DNA from: Candidatus Latescibacterota bacterium
GTDB lineage: Bacteria > Latescibacterota > UBA2968
Reading direction: 5' to 3'
DNA: 64,000 nt
Assembly: GCA_022823725.1 (NCBI GenBank)
Contig: JAJEHL010000026.1
Location: forward strand, 558,001 to 622,000
Position 1 is the stretch's first letter; the number at the start of each line of letters is the position of its first letter. Below are positions 33,101 through 40,680 of this stretch, piece after piece. A program made the translations under genes and the position numbers. Below the pieces are notes generated by a model, which saw only the letters and a program-made list of their open reading frames with translations, did not search any database and was not told the origin of the DNA.

Positions 33101-33302
33101 TCTTTTTGAGCCGTTTTTTACGACAAAGGATGCGGACCGGGGTACGGGTTTGGGGCTGTCAATTACGTATGCTATTGTTCGCAATCACGATGGGGAGATT
33201 ACTGTGGAGAGTGAAGAGGGCGCAGGGACGATGTTCAGGGTGATGTTGCCGGTGGCGGAGAGGGACCTGCCGCGGGCTTCGACGCGCCAAAGCTCACACT
33301 AA
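30132..33302 (+). CDS. Periplasmic propeller-sensor histidine kinase
   Basis: About 1056 residues from ATG 30132, which gives a signal peptide (KYLIFLMLVGSSVCFGAEPF); an upstream GTG at 30081 would add 17 residues. The periplasmic part is a beta-propeller of Reg_prop-type repeats (GNFLFGTDDGIYRYDGINWR, GTIWVGTAEGVSRFDGRTW) followed by a Y_Y_Y domain (QYTHRLNGGEWSPYSEDTIL). After one helix come HisKA (LVSLGQMVAGVAHELNQPLT) and HATPase (LNLLSNARDTVDE, DNGVGMDEAT, GTGLGLSITYAIV). No receiver domain is attached. The 3' end overlaps the convergent LRR gene by 68 bases. The NtrC-type regulator at 40681 is a possible partner. Confidence 0.92.
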   Translation: MIDQYAKYLIFLMLVGSSVCFGAEPFTPRHPDPVRESWRWQSFPELKGQRASCLAQDGDGNFLFGTDDGIYRYDGINWRLFPFDEGMVGAQINALYVARDGRVYVGSDRGISRFENGMWERVFPLQGDKWNTYDLMEAKDGSLWAGTEWGALRLTAEGARLYVAAEDTMGIREMVSDAVTFVVVPGRVLPGRPDQRFVVYDVCEAPDGAIWFGDLHGDLIRFTLEDVYQRFDGEIDQGVYPRMCVTKDGVVWVVYGDNSESVNRFDGEKWEALEIGGVGHSHHYTSILESRDGTLWIGGSRLIAYRNGVWRVYDSTDIVSLPSHRTELFEAADGALWIMGREQEVARLDLSENYFQTYDGLIFQCDTDGAQWFISQDNGVVRRDGQGWTRFGVEDGLMDMPSKLIVTREGALWAVGSHERVAATARLDDSEWVMKRHPQLSWGVDPRGVYEAFDGTLWFVAAADWWLYDGFLGGVVAFDGANWTHHTPSMMTRYAYGIGQSSDGVLWFGGQLFGFDGTREVQFTGPETLKNDFIDAVYTQGDLWLGSRTYGVFRYDGTEWHQFDYQDGLANNRVRSIFQDRAGTIWVGTAEGVSRFDGRTWLPQALPSELPRTEFYDPILQSGDGAFWLNSVSDVDAWLRRSEPEGVAVSWTLRTIRYVPETDPPETLMAIGQDEVSQGGKINFAWTGIDAWLSTLREDLQYTHRLNGGEWSPYSEDTILSFEGLDVGTHTVEVKARDLAFNEDPTPIVMSFNVVPLMWRRLWFISLIVGFVILTGYLISRIIVRDRRLQKANEDLASANETQLLQSARLVSLGQMVAGVAHELNQPLTAVETSAGDICLRLKEGMPLETDELREMMEDVRGVVDRMAGTVDHLRVFSRDVSQEPRQAMDVNEVIQSSLKLMGSQLENHGIDLVLDLSDALPKVWGHLHPLEQVVLNLLSNARDTVDERAEMEGTGYDKQVRVRTRGEDNVVVVEVEDNGVGMDEATRQRLFEPFFTTKDADRGTGLGLSITYAIVRNHDGEITVESEEGAGTMFRVMLPVAERDLPRASTRQSSH

Positions 33303-34803
33303 CCCCTCTGCTCTGAAGTGCCGGAATGAGCGTGTTGATTGATGTCGCATTTAACGGGTTATTTCTCACATAAACCCAATCTCCACTACCCAATCCCGTA
33401 TTTGCGACCAGAGGCGCGAGATCCGATATGCTGTTGCTGTAAAGAGACAGCTTTTCCAGAAGGTTCAATCCCGAAAGGGGTGTGATGTCCGATATGTTGT
33501 TGCTTTCAAGATCCAGCAATCTTAGACTATTCAACCCTGAAAGGGGTGTGATGTCCGATATGCTGTTGCTGGGAAGATACAGGCCTTCCAGACTGTTCAA
33601 CCCTGAAAGGGGTGTGATATCCGATATGCTGTTGCTTTCAAGAAACAGCCATTCCAGACTGTTCAACCTTGAAAGGGGTGTGATGTCCGATATGTTGTTG
33701 TTGGAAAGATACAGCCATTCCAGATTGTTCAATCCCAAGAGGGGTGTGATGTCCGATATGTTGTTGCTGGAAAAAGCCAGCCATTCCAGACGGTGCAATC
33801 TCGAAAGGGGTGTGATGTCCGATATGTTGTTGTTGTAAAGAGATAGCTTTGTCAGGTTAATTGCAAACTCAAGCCCGGTCAGATCGCGAATATTCTCGTT
33901 TGGAGCCTCAAGGCTCGTTAAGACCACCATGTCACCTCTGGTGATCGGAGTACCCTCCGCCATGTCGAGACTGTTCTCGATAGCAGCGATCAGATTCTCA
34001 TCCGGAATTGCAACGAGCATTGCAATTCCGCCAGAGGAAGATCCCTCTTTACCAAAGTTGTTGACAAAGATCAGAAAATCGGAAAATCCTATCTCGTTAT
34101 TGCTATCCAGATCATACCTGGCGTCATACATCCCATCGCCACGACTTGTCTCAAAGTGATTTGCAAATAGCAAAAAATCGGAAATATTAACCTCACCATT
34201 CCCATTAAAATCACCAGTTAGCACACTCGATGTCCCTATATCTGCCGATTTTGCAAAACTAATCACGAACCTGATAGGATCATCTGGCGAGACGTGCTGA
34301 GAAAGCGGGCTCAGTGCCTGGTCTCTTACAGATTCGGGTAATGACGCCAATAATTCATCCAAAAGAACCGGGCGTATAATATGCAGTGAATCCGCCGTAG
34401 CCGTGTACGTATAATTGAGTGGATCTTCATTTTCGCGTGTTATGATGAGTTCATGGGTATCGGACATGATGGTGTAATTGCCTCCGTATTGGCTCGTATC
34501 GTGTACAGTGACCGTAAGCAGAACCCATAATAATGCAGAGACATTGGCCACTGTATTGTAGTTCGCTTGAATACTGCCATCTGAATCCAAAATCAGTGTG
34601 CCGTTGATTTCGCCTTCAACTGTAAGAGGTTGTACAGCTTGCGCGAGCGTAGCCGGAATATAAGCGTTCAGGCTAACCTTATGGGCTATCCAGGAACCGG
34701 TGAGATCCCCACCTTGAGGCTCGGGGGCTTCTGGTAGAACACCCGCGTCTGCCTGTCCAAATGTTATGCAGGTCATCACGAGTAGAACACGGTTTCGCAG
34801 CAT
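33235..34803 (-). CDS. Secreted leucine-rich-repeat protein with dockerin-like EF hands
   Basis: 522 residues with signal peptide (MLRNRVLLVMTCITFGQADA). A beta-rich N-terminal region is followed by two calcium-loop repeats (FNGNGEVNISDFLLFANHF and LDSNNEIGFSDFLIFVNNFG) of dockerin/EF-hand type, then about eight internalin-like LRR units of 22 residues (NNISDITPLSRLNSLEWLFL). The 66-base DNA repeat is highly conserved between 33425 and 33855. The last 17 residues (SKPAAGPSPPPATSP) come from the antisense of the kinase gene, so the natural C-terminus was probably lost. Extracellular binding role likely; ligand unknown. Confidence 0.85.
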   Translation of the reverse strand: MLRNRVLLVMTCITFGQADAGVLPEAPEPQGGDLTGSWIAHKVSLNAYIPATLAQAVQPLTVEGEINGTLILDSDGSIQANYNTVANVSALLWVLLTVTVHDTSQYGGNYTIMSDTHELIITRENEDPLNYTYTATADSLHIIRPVLLDELLASLPESVRDQALSPLSQHVSPDDPIRFVISFAKSADIGTSSVLTGDFNGNGEVNISDFLLFANHFETSRGDGMYDARYDLDSNNEIGFSDFLIFVNNFGKEGSSSGGIAMLVAIPDENLIAAIENSLDMAEGTPITRGDMVVLTSLEAPNENIRDLTGLEFAINLTKLSLYNNNISDITPLSRLHRLEWLAFSSNNISDITPLLGLNNLEWLYLSNNNISDITPLSRLNSLEWLFLESNSISDITPLSGLNSLEGLYLPSNSISDITPLSGLNSLRLLDLESNNISDITPLSGLNLLEKLSLYSNSISDLAPLVANTGLGSGDWVYVRNNPLNATSINTLIPALQSRGVSVSFGASKPAAGPSPPPATSP

Positions 34804-35135
34804 CTTAAATTGTCCTCACAATTTTTGTACTTTTCATGATAATGAAATTTTAATTTTACTATGAATGATAAATATTAGGTAAAAGAACTTTAGTTTATTT
34901 TTTCGAGATTTCCTTGAAAAATCCGAATTGTGTTCCGATTATGTTTTGCAAATATTAAGAAATTTTGAGGATTATTGTCAGGATATAAAATGTTAATTAT
35001 GAAGGATTTAGTTGCTGAATTAAAATAGAATGTCTAAAATATGTTAATTCTGAAAAATACGGTAGAGTGTACGGATCTATATTTTTCCAATAAGAGAAAA
35101 TGAGACATTTATTTGTTTCTCATTTCCAAATGTTT
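34804..35135. other. A+T-rich gap without gene
   Basis: About 330 bases of strikingly A+T-rich DNA upstream of the LRR gene. It has no open frame of note. TTGAAA near 34912 and several TAAAAT/TAATTC stretches could act as promoters for the leftward LRR gene. Confidence 0.5.
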
Positions 35136-35264
35136 CTATGGTATTTCCATACCGCGTAGCGATAATTCGACTGGTGAGTTGGGTTCAAGCCCGATCTGGA
35201 CAGCGAGCGGTTTGGGAATACGCAGGGCTAAACTATTGCCCCATTTCTGCACGCGGGTTTCCAT
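35136..35264 (-). pseudogene. Truncated second mazE (AbrB-type antitoxin) gene
   Basis: ATG 35264 with SD AGGAGG reads METRVQKWGNSLALRIPKPL and continues nearly identically to mazE at 37853 up to VELSLRG, then diverges to MEIP and stops: 42 residues in place of 80. Homology continues into the upstream region to about 35336. There is no toxin gene beside it, so it is a partial duplication. Confidence 0.8.
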
Positions 35265-35395
35265 ATCTTTCCTCCTCTAAATAGTAGATACAATGAAGGT
35301 ATATTGAGACCTGGAATTTATCAAGGCCGATTTTGCATCGTGCTCCCGCAATCAGGGTGATGTTGCCGGTGTTGGAGAAGGATAGTGCGATGGTG

Positions 35396-36931
35396 TCAAT
35401 GACCAGATGACTCCGCATAGGACGCATAAGCCGATCGCACGATTTCCTCGGACAGCTTATCGCGGATGGCATAATTGCGGCGACGTGCCCAGTATCTCGC
35501 CCACCGTTCGTCGCTGGTTATCCAATTGTCCCAATAGAAGACACCATTTACGATCCCGGGGTACTGAGCTATGGTGTTGATGAGTGCCTGATAGATGTTG
35601 GCCTGAGTTTCCCGCCCGTCATCCAGCCCATTGCCGTTCAAATCGGTAAATACGAATCGCCGGTTTTGCGCTGATGTATCACCTGGTCTTTCGGATGTTT
35701 CAACCACATCCATAGCACCGTATTCGGTAAATACAATGGGCCGGTCGGGGTTTGTGTTCGCAAGGGGAATGAGCTGGTTTTGGAATATCTGCCTGTAACT
35801 CGTCTGGAAATTTTCGACGCTCAGTACTGTTGACGGACGCGAGTCCGCCAGTGGAAACCACGCACTGATTCCCACAATGTCGAGATCGAGGTCTTCCCAT
35901 AGATGACCTGCGCCCGATCCCGGTCCGTAAAAGTGGGATGCTGTGAGTGCGTCGTAGTGCATGTCATAGGTTAGCAAGCCACTGTACACGGCGCGCACGC
36001 TCTGCACCATTGATCTGAGTTCCCGACCAAAATCATTGGTCATATAACGTCCTGAACGCGTTCTAAAAAGCCGATCAGTCTCCGTGCCCAACGAATACAA
36101 TCGCACGCCTTCGTCCTCTGCAATTCTGGCAAAGTGTACTGCCTGTTGCGTATAGGTTGCCCAGAACTCGGCGACAAAACGCCGGTGATCCGGATGATTT
36201 GGACGCCAGGGCCAGTATTGGGGCAATATCAATCCATAAATATTCGGATTATCAGGCGGAACGCCGGTGGGTGCCGGGTCTCCGAGTTGCCACCTTCTTA
36301 CCGGGCGTACGGCGGTTTCAGCCTTATCGGCTTCGAATGCGAGGGTCAGATATACGTCAATCCCGTGATTTCTAAATTCCCGGATCAATTGTCTGAGTGC
36401 TTCATCGGTAAAAGTGGGGATATCTACATCTGATGAGTACACGCGCTCGACCGTGCTATCCATGCTGTCGTTGTAATGCAGCGCGACGGATAGGCCGATC
36501 CAGTTTATATGCAGGCTCTTTAGCCATTCGATATAGTCCAGGGGTATGAGAGTTCCGACCCTCCCAGCAGCTTCCCATTTATCTACGACATATCCAGTAT
36601 CTCCCCAATTGCCCGCAGCATGGATGGCGCGTAGTGGGAAATTTATCATCCCATCCATCGTCCGGGGCACTGTTTTGCCAAAGTTGCTGGCAAAGATCAG
36701 AAAGTCTGAAAATGCAATCGCGCCATCGCCATCCAGGTCGAATCGGTCTTCATACGTCTCGTCACCTTGTTTTGAACCGAATTTGTCGGCGAAGAGCAAG
36801 AAGTCTGGAAGATCCACAACGCCGTTTTTGTCAAAGTCGGGGAGAGGGCTGGATTGTGATGCGTGCGCCAGAGGTAGCCAGGTCCATAGACAGCTTGTAA
36901 TGACCACGAGCAGGATACACAAACGCTTCAT
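35396..36931 (-). CDS. Secreted glycoside hydrolase (GH113/GH5-like) with EF-hand repeats
   Basis: 511 residues from ATG 36931 (SD AAAGGTG). Signal peptide KRLCILLVVITSCLWTWLPL, two calcium-loop repeats (FDKNGVVDLPDFLLFADKFG, LDGDGAIAFSDFLIFASNFG), then a TIM-barrel domain: INWIGLSVALHY, HGIDVYLTLAFEAD, VRLYSLGTETDRL (Glu as likely acid/base) and PIVFTEYGAMDV (Glu as likely nucleophile). This fits clan GH-A, close in style to GH113 beta-mannanases. The repeats match those of the neighbouring LRR protein, so both may share a location outside the cell. Substrate is a guess. Confidence 0.75.
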   Translation of the reverse strand: MKRLCILLVVITSCLWTWLPLAHASQSSPLPDFDKNGVVDLPDFLLFADKFGSKQGDETYEDRFDLDGDGAIAFSDFLIFASNFGKTVPRTMDGMINFPLRAIHAAGNWGDTGYVVDKWEAAGRVGTLIPLDYIEWLKSLHINWIGLSVALHYNDSMDSTVERVYSSDVDIPTFTDEALRQLIREFRNHGIDVYLTLAFEADKAETAVRPVRRWQLGDPAPTGVPPDNPNIYGLILPQYWPWRPNHPDHRRFVAEFWATYTQQAVHFARIAEDEGVRLYSLGTETDRLFRTRSGRYMTNDFGRELRSMVQSVRAVYSGLLTYDMHYDALTASHFYGPGSGAGHLWEDLDLDIVGISAWFPLADSRPSTVLSVENFQTSYRQIFQNQLIPLANTNPDRPIVFTEYGAMDVVETSERPGDTSAQNRRFVFTDLNGNGLDDGRETQANIYQALINTIAQYPGIVNGVFYWDNWITSDERWARYWARRRNYAIRDKLSEEIVRSAYASYAESSGH

Positions 36932-37022
36932 ACTGCACCTTTCTGTGTTAGAGACATGTCTCGCGGTCAAAATATATTTTCAGGCGCGATAGGCAAGCGC
37001 GTTCCATTGAAGTCCCAATAGG

Positions 37023-37060
37023 AAAAGCCCAACGGTCTATAGGTATCCGTTGGGCTTTTG
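37023..37060 (-). terminator. Terminator after mazEF
   Basis: AAAAGCCCAACGG / CCGTTGGGCTTTT, 13 perfect pairs with A and T runs on both sides. It can end leftward mazEF transcription before the glycosidase promoter. The bases from 37061 to 37257 contain only a short nonsense-interrupted frame (MKSLTRNLVPPCAGER). Confidence 0.8.
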
Positions 37061-37257
37061 TGTGCCATATCCCAATGATATATAATGTTTATATCTATTT
37101 TTATTTATTCGACAATTTTGTTGACAACAGTTCTGTCGAATATAAAAAAGAAAGAGAGAAGCCATGAAATCATTAACTCGAAACCTTGTTCCACCTTGCG
37201 CGGGAGAGCGCTAAGCACGATTCCGATCTCGCAAAAATGGGGCAAATGATATTTCCA

Positions 37258-37617
37258 TCACGGTCCATGTTCTCTTGATAGGAGCGTTTCAACTCTTTGT
37301 AAAACCGCATCCACTATCTCTGTGGGCAAAGGACATATCAACGTTGCATTTCTCGCCCGCCAATCCATGTTCTTGACCTGATCTGACAGAATAACACCCG
37401 TCACATCTAACCCGGCGGGAATGACGACCTCAAAGGGATACCCCTTCACTTGATTGGTAATTGGGCAGAGTATTGCCAAATGGGTCTTGCCATTATAAGC
37501 TCCCGGTGAGAGCACAACGGCGGGGCGACGTCCGGCTTGCTCGTGTCCCGCTTGTGGATTGAAGTTGATCCAGACCGCATCGCCGCGCTGTGGAACGTAC
37601 TCGTCTGGCTTCACCAT
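37258..37617 (-). CDS. mazF: MazF/PemK-type endoribonuclease toxin
   Basis: 119 residues. Family motifs are present: GDAVWINFNPQAGHEQAGRR then PAVVLSPGAYN, LAILCPITNQVKGYPFEVVI and GVILSDQVKNMDWRARNA. MazF toxins cut mRNA at short sequences when the antitoxin is degraded. It overlaps the mazE stop by seven bases, the usual arrangement with antitoxin first. Confidence 0.93.
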   Translation of the reverse strand: MVKPDEYVPQRGDAVWINFNPQAGHEQAGRRPAVVLSPGAYNGKTHLAILCPITNQVKGYPFEVVIPAGLDVTGVILSDQVKNMDWRARNATLICPLPTEIVDAVLQRVETLLSREHGP

Positions 37618-37853
37618 ATTTCACCGCCTGTCGCAGGTCCAGTATCTACTTCACCGTGTAAGTTGTGTTCCGTCACCTGGGATAAAAGGTCGTCCAATTT
37701 CAAGTCAGATGGCTTTACAGGTTCAATGACCAATTTCTTACCACGTAGTGATAATTCGACCGGTGAATTGGGTTCAAGGCCGATTTGGACAGCGAGTGGT
37801 TTGGGAATTCGCAGGGCTAAACTATTGCCCCATTTCTGCACACGGGTTTCCAT
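37611..37853 (-). CDS. mazE: MazE-type antitoxin (AbrB fold)
   Basis: 80 residues from ATG 37853 with SD AGGAGAAAAG. The swapped-hairpin DNA-binding segment is METRVQKWGNSLALRIPKPL; the acidic C-terminal part (LDDLLSQVTEHNLHGEVD) should bind the toxin. It is expected to repress its own promoter. A broken near-identical copy lies at 35136-35264. Upstream frame extension to 38054 is ignored because it lacks the family. Confidence 0.9.
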   Translation of the reverse strand: METRVQKWGNSLALRIPKPLAVQIGLEPNSPVELSLRGKKLVIEPVKPSDLKLDDLLSQVTEHNLHGEVDTGPATGGEIW

Positions 37854-38097
37854 ATCTTTTCTCCTTTGAGTAGTAGATACAATGAAGATACATTGAGGTT
37901 TGGAATTTATCAAGGCCGATTTTGTATAGTGCTCGCGCAATGGCAATGCGCGGTATTGCTTATTATATCTCATTGGTAGAGAATGGCTTATGTCGCGAAT
38001 AAATTTTGTCAACAATTTGGTTGACATTCTTTTTTCAAATATTATTTTGTCCACAGTTTTGTTGACAAAGATTTAATGAATCACCAGGAGACGCATC

Positions 38098-40554
38098 ATG
38101 AACAATTCTGATCGCCCAATCCGCAAGTTCAATCCGGGAACGTTTCAGTCCGATGAGGAGGTGATTGAGCAGTTCGCGGTGAGGGAACGCGAACGCGATA
38201 TGGTGCTTGGAGTGCTGCGCGGGAATATCGGTTCGCTGTCGTGTCAGCACGTTCTGATGGTCGCGCCTCGGGGGCGGGGAAAGACGATGTTGCTCGCGCG
38301 CGTCTCGGCGGAGTTGAATACTGATGAAGAACTCTCCAGATGTTTTTTGCCGGTTCGATTTATGGAGGAGAGTCACGAGATATTCGATCTCGCGGATTTT
38401 TGGCTCGAGACGCTGTTCTATGTTGCGCGGGAGAGCATGAGGTACGATTCTGTGCTCGCGCGGGCGTTGCGAGAGACACACGCCGATTTAACTGATCGCT
38501 GGGATGAGGAATCGCTCGCGGATCGCGCCCGTGACACTGTTCTGGATGCGGCTGATCAGTTGGGCAAAAAGCTCGTTCTTATGGTCGAAAACCTGCAGGC
38601 GCTCTGCGAAGATGTGGATGGCGATTTTGGCTGGCAACTGCGCGACGTATTGGAGTCCGAGCCTCGGATCGTGCTGCTCGCTACTGCGACGAGTCGTTTT
38701 GAGGGGCTGGAAGACTCGGCGGCGCCGTTTTTTGAGTTGTTCCGAATTGTCGATCTGGAACCGCTGAGTACCGAGGATTGTTGCCGTCTGTGGGAGATGA
38801 TCAGCCGCGAGGAGGTGACTGAGCGCGAAATCAGGCCGCTCGAGATCCTGACCGGTGGTAATCCCCGCCTTCTGGTTATGGTCGCTGAGTTCGCACAGCA
38901 CAGGTCGTTGCGCCAGTTGATGGAAGAATTGGTGACGCTGATTGACGAGCATACCGAGTATTTCCGCAGTTATCTGGAGGCTTTGCCCAGGGGCGAACGC
39001 CGCGTGTATCTCGCGTTGATTGATTTTTGGCGACCGTCGAGTACGAGCGAGATCGCGGTACGGGCGCGTATGGGGGTTCGGCCCGTATCGACGATGCTCG
39101 GTCGGCTTGTCAACCGGGGTGCGGTCGTTGTGGAGGGAACAGGCAGGAGGCGACTGTACTCTGCGGGAGAACCTCTCTATAGCATCTATTACAAGCTGCG
39201 GCGCGAACGCGACGAGGCGACAGTTATGAGCAGTCTGATCCATTTCATGATGGCGTTTTACGGGGTAGGCGAGTTGTACCAAATGTCTGGTCGGCTGAGT
39301 TTGGAGGCGGCAGAGTCAAAGGTTATTCGCGAGGGTATTGAGCATGCGCTCGCCGAACAACCGCATGTTGAGGACAGTTTTTTGCGCGTGGCATGGTCGG
39401 CCGTCAAATATATACCGGACAGGGCGACGGCAAATGCGCCATTTACGGCGGAACTGCGTTTACAAAAGGAGATCCAAACAGCGCTTGATGAGAAAGAATT
39501 TGAAAAGGTCATCGAGATTGGGGACCATTTTATTGCTTCAGGAGGCGTGGATGCATCTCTCATGCCAGAGTCTCTCGTCGCCTACATATTGCATGTGAAG
39601 GCTATTGCTTATGAAAAATTGAAAGATTTTCAGGGGGTGGTCGCGGTTTGCGATGAGATGGTTGGGCGTTTCGACGACGCGGGTGACCATACACTTCGGG
39701 CACGGATGGCCCGGGTATTGATCCACGGGGCAAGAGCGCGATATGAACTGGGGGCGTTGGGGTTAGCGGTATCTGCGTATGAGGATGTGATCGCGCGTTT
39801 TGATACCAGTGAGACGCCCGATTTCCAGTTTCCGGTCGCTCTGGCGTTGTTGAAAAAGGGAGATTTGCAAGTTCAACGGGGAGAGTTGGATTTGGCGGTG
39901 TCAGTGTATGAGGATGTGATCGCGCGTTTTGGGACCAGTGATGTGTCAGGGATTCAGGTTCTGGTCGCCTGGGCGTTGTTGAAAAAGGGAGATATGCAGG
40001 TCCAGCAGGGAGAGTTGGATTTGGCGGTGTCAGTGTATGAGGATGTGATCGCGCGTTTTGATACCAGTGATGTGCCAGCGATTCAGGTTCTGGTCGCCTG
40101 GGCGTTGTCCCAAAAGGGTATGATACAAATTAAGGTGGGGCGTATGAAAGAAGCTTTGCTCATAAGTGAAGAGCTCGAGGGAAGACTCGGTGTGTTGGAT
40201 GACGATGAGAAGGTGGTGTTTGTATGGCGAGCGAGGTATGTGCAGGCTTTGGCACTGCTGCTAAGGAACAGACAACGGATGGCTATGGATGTGTTTCGGT
40301 CGGCGTATGCTGTGTTCCTGCCTGACGACGAGACGATGATGTACGAGATGCTACAGCTCGCGCCCGATTTGATCGCAAATGGTGCCTCTGAGCGCGATCT
40401 TGTCGATATCCTCCTGTCCAGAAGGAAATCCGATGCGCTGGAACCCCTTATTGTTGCTTTGCGACAGCGTACCGGCGAGGTGGTTCGCGTGCCTGTAGAA
40501 GTTCTTGAGGTCGCGAAGGATATCAACAGGCGTATTGATATGAGAAACAGGTAA
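38098..40554 (+). CDS. AAA/STAND-type ATPase with C-terminal TPR-like repeats
   Basis: 818 residues; SD CAGGAGA before ATG. P-loop APRGRGKTMLL (about 56-66), Walker B-like LVLMVENLQAL, sensor-like LLATATSRF and GGNPRLLVM (sensor 2) give an Orc/Cdc6-like AAA core. A winged-helix region (STSEIAVRARMGVRPVSTML) follows. The C-terminal third has helical TPR-like units, including near-exact 43-residue repeats (ELDLAVSVYEDVIARF). No effector domain is recognised. This layout occurs in regulatory and in defence STAND proteins; which applies here is unknown. Confidence 0.75.
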   Translation: MNNSDRPIRKFNPGTFQSDEEVIEQFAVRERERDMVLGVLRGNIGSLSCQHVLMVAPRGRGKTMLLARVSAELNTDEELSRCFLPVRFMEESHEIFDLADFWLETLFYVARESMRYDSVLARALRETHADLTDRWDEESLADRARDTVLDAADQLGKKLVLMVENLQALCEDVDGDFGWQLRDVLESEPRIVLLATATSRFEGLEDSAAPFFELFRIVDLEPLSTEDCCRLWEMISREEVTEREIRPLEILTGGNPRLLVMVAEFAQHRSLRQLMEELVTLIDEHTEYFRSYLEALPRGERRVYLALIDFWRPSSTSEIAVRARMGVRPVSTMLGRLVNRGAVVVEGTGRRRLYSAGEPLYSIYYKLRRERDEATVMSSLIHFMMAFYGVGELYQMSGRLSLEAAESKVIREGIEHALAEQPHVEDSFLRVAWSAVKYIPDRATANAPFTAELRLQKEIQTALDEKEFEKVIEIGDHFIASGGVDASLMPESLVAYILHVKAIAYEKLKDFQGVVAVCDEMVGRFDDAGDHTLRARMARVLIHGARARYELGALGLAVSAYEDVIARFDTSETPDFQFPVALALLKKGDLQVQRGELDLAVSVYEDVIARFGTSDVSGIQVLVAWALLKKGDMQVQQGELDLAVSVYEDVIARFDTSDVPAIQVLVAWALSQKGMIQIKVGRMKEALLISEELEGRLGVLDDDEKVVFVWRARYVQALALLLRNRQRMAMDVFRSAYAVFLPDDETMMYEMLQLAPDLIANGASERDLVDILLSRRKSDALEPLIVALRQRTGEVVRVPVEVLEVAKDINRRIDMRNR
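39754..40135 (+). repeat. 129-bp in-frame tandem repeats in the AAA-TPR gene
   Basis: Units beginning GAGTTGGATTTGGCGGTGTC at 39883 and 40012 are almost identical; a third, more diverged unit precedes them (near 39754). Each encodes 43 residues. Confidence 0.8.
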
Positions 40555-40680
40555 ATTGCAATGCATAGAAACATTAATATGCACAAGAGCATATTCTGAA
40601 TGCGTGACCTTGCTTTTTCCTATTCCCGTCTTATTTTCTCAAAAACAAACGATTGTATATTTGGGAAGCGGGGTATAAGA

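Noticed and set aside
33425-33860. 66-base periodic repeats considered as CRISPR or minisatellite
   Set aside because: The repeats are in frame and encode 22-residue LRR units of the leftward protein; there are no unique spacers.
37164-37214. 16-codon frame MKSLTRNLVPPCAGER after mazF, with a further SAKHDSDLAKMGQ in another frame
   Set aside because: Too short and frame-broken to name; it may be debris of a small gene but cannot be assigned.
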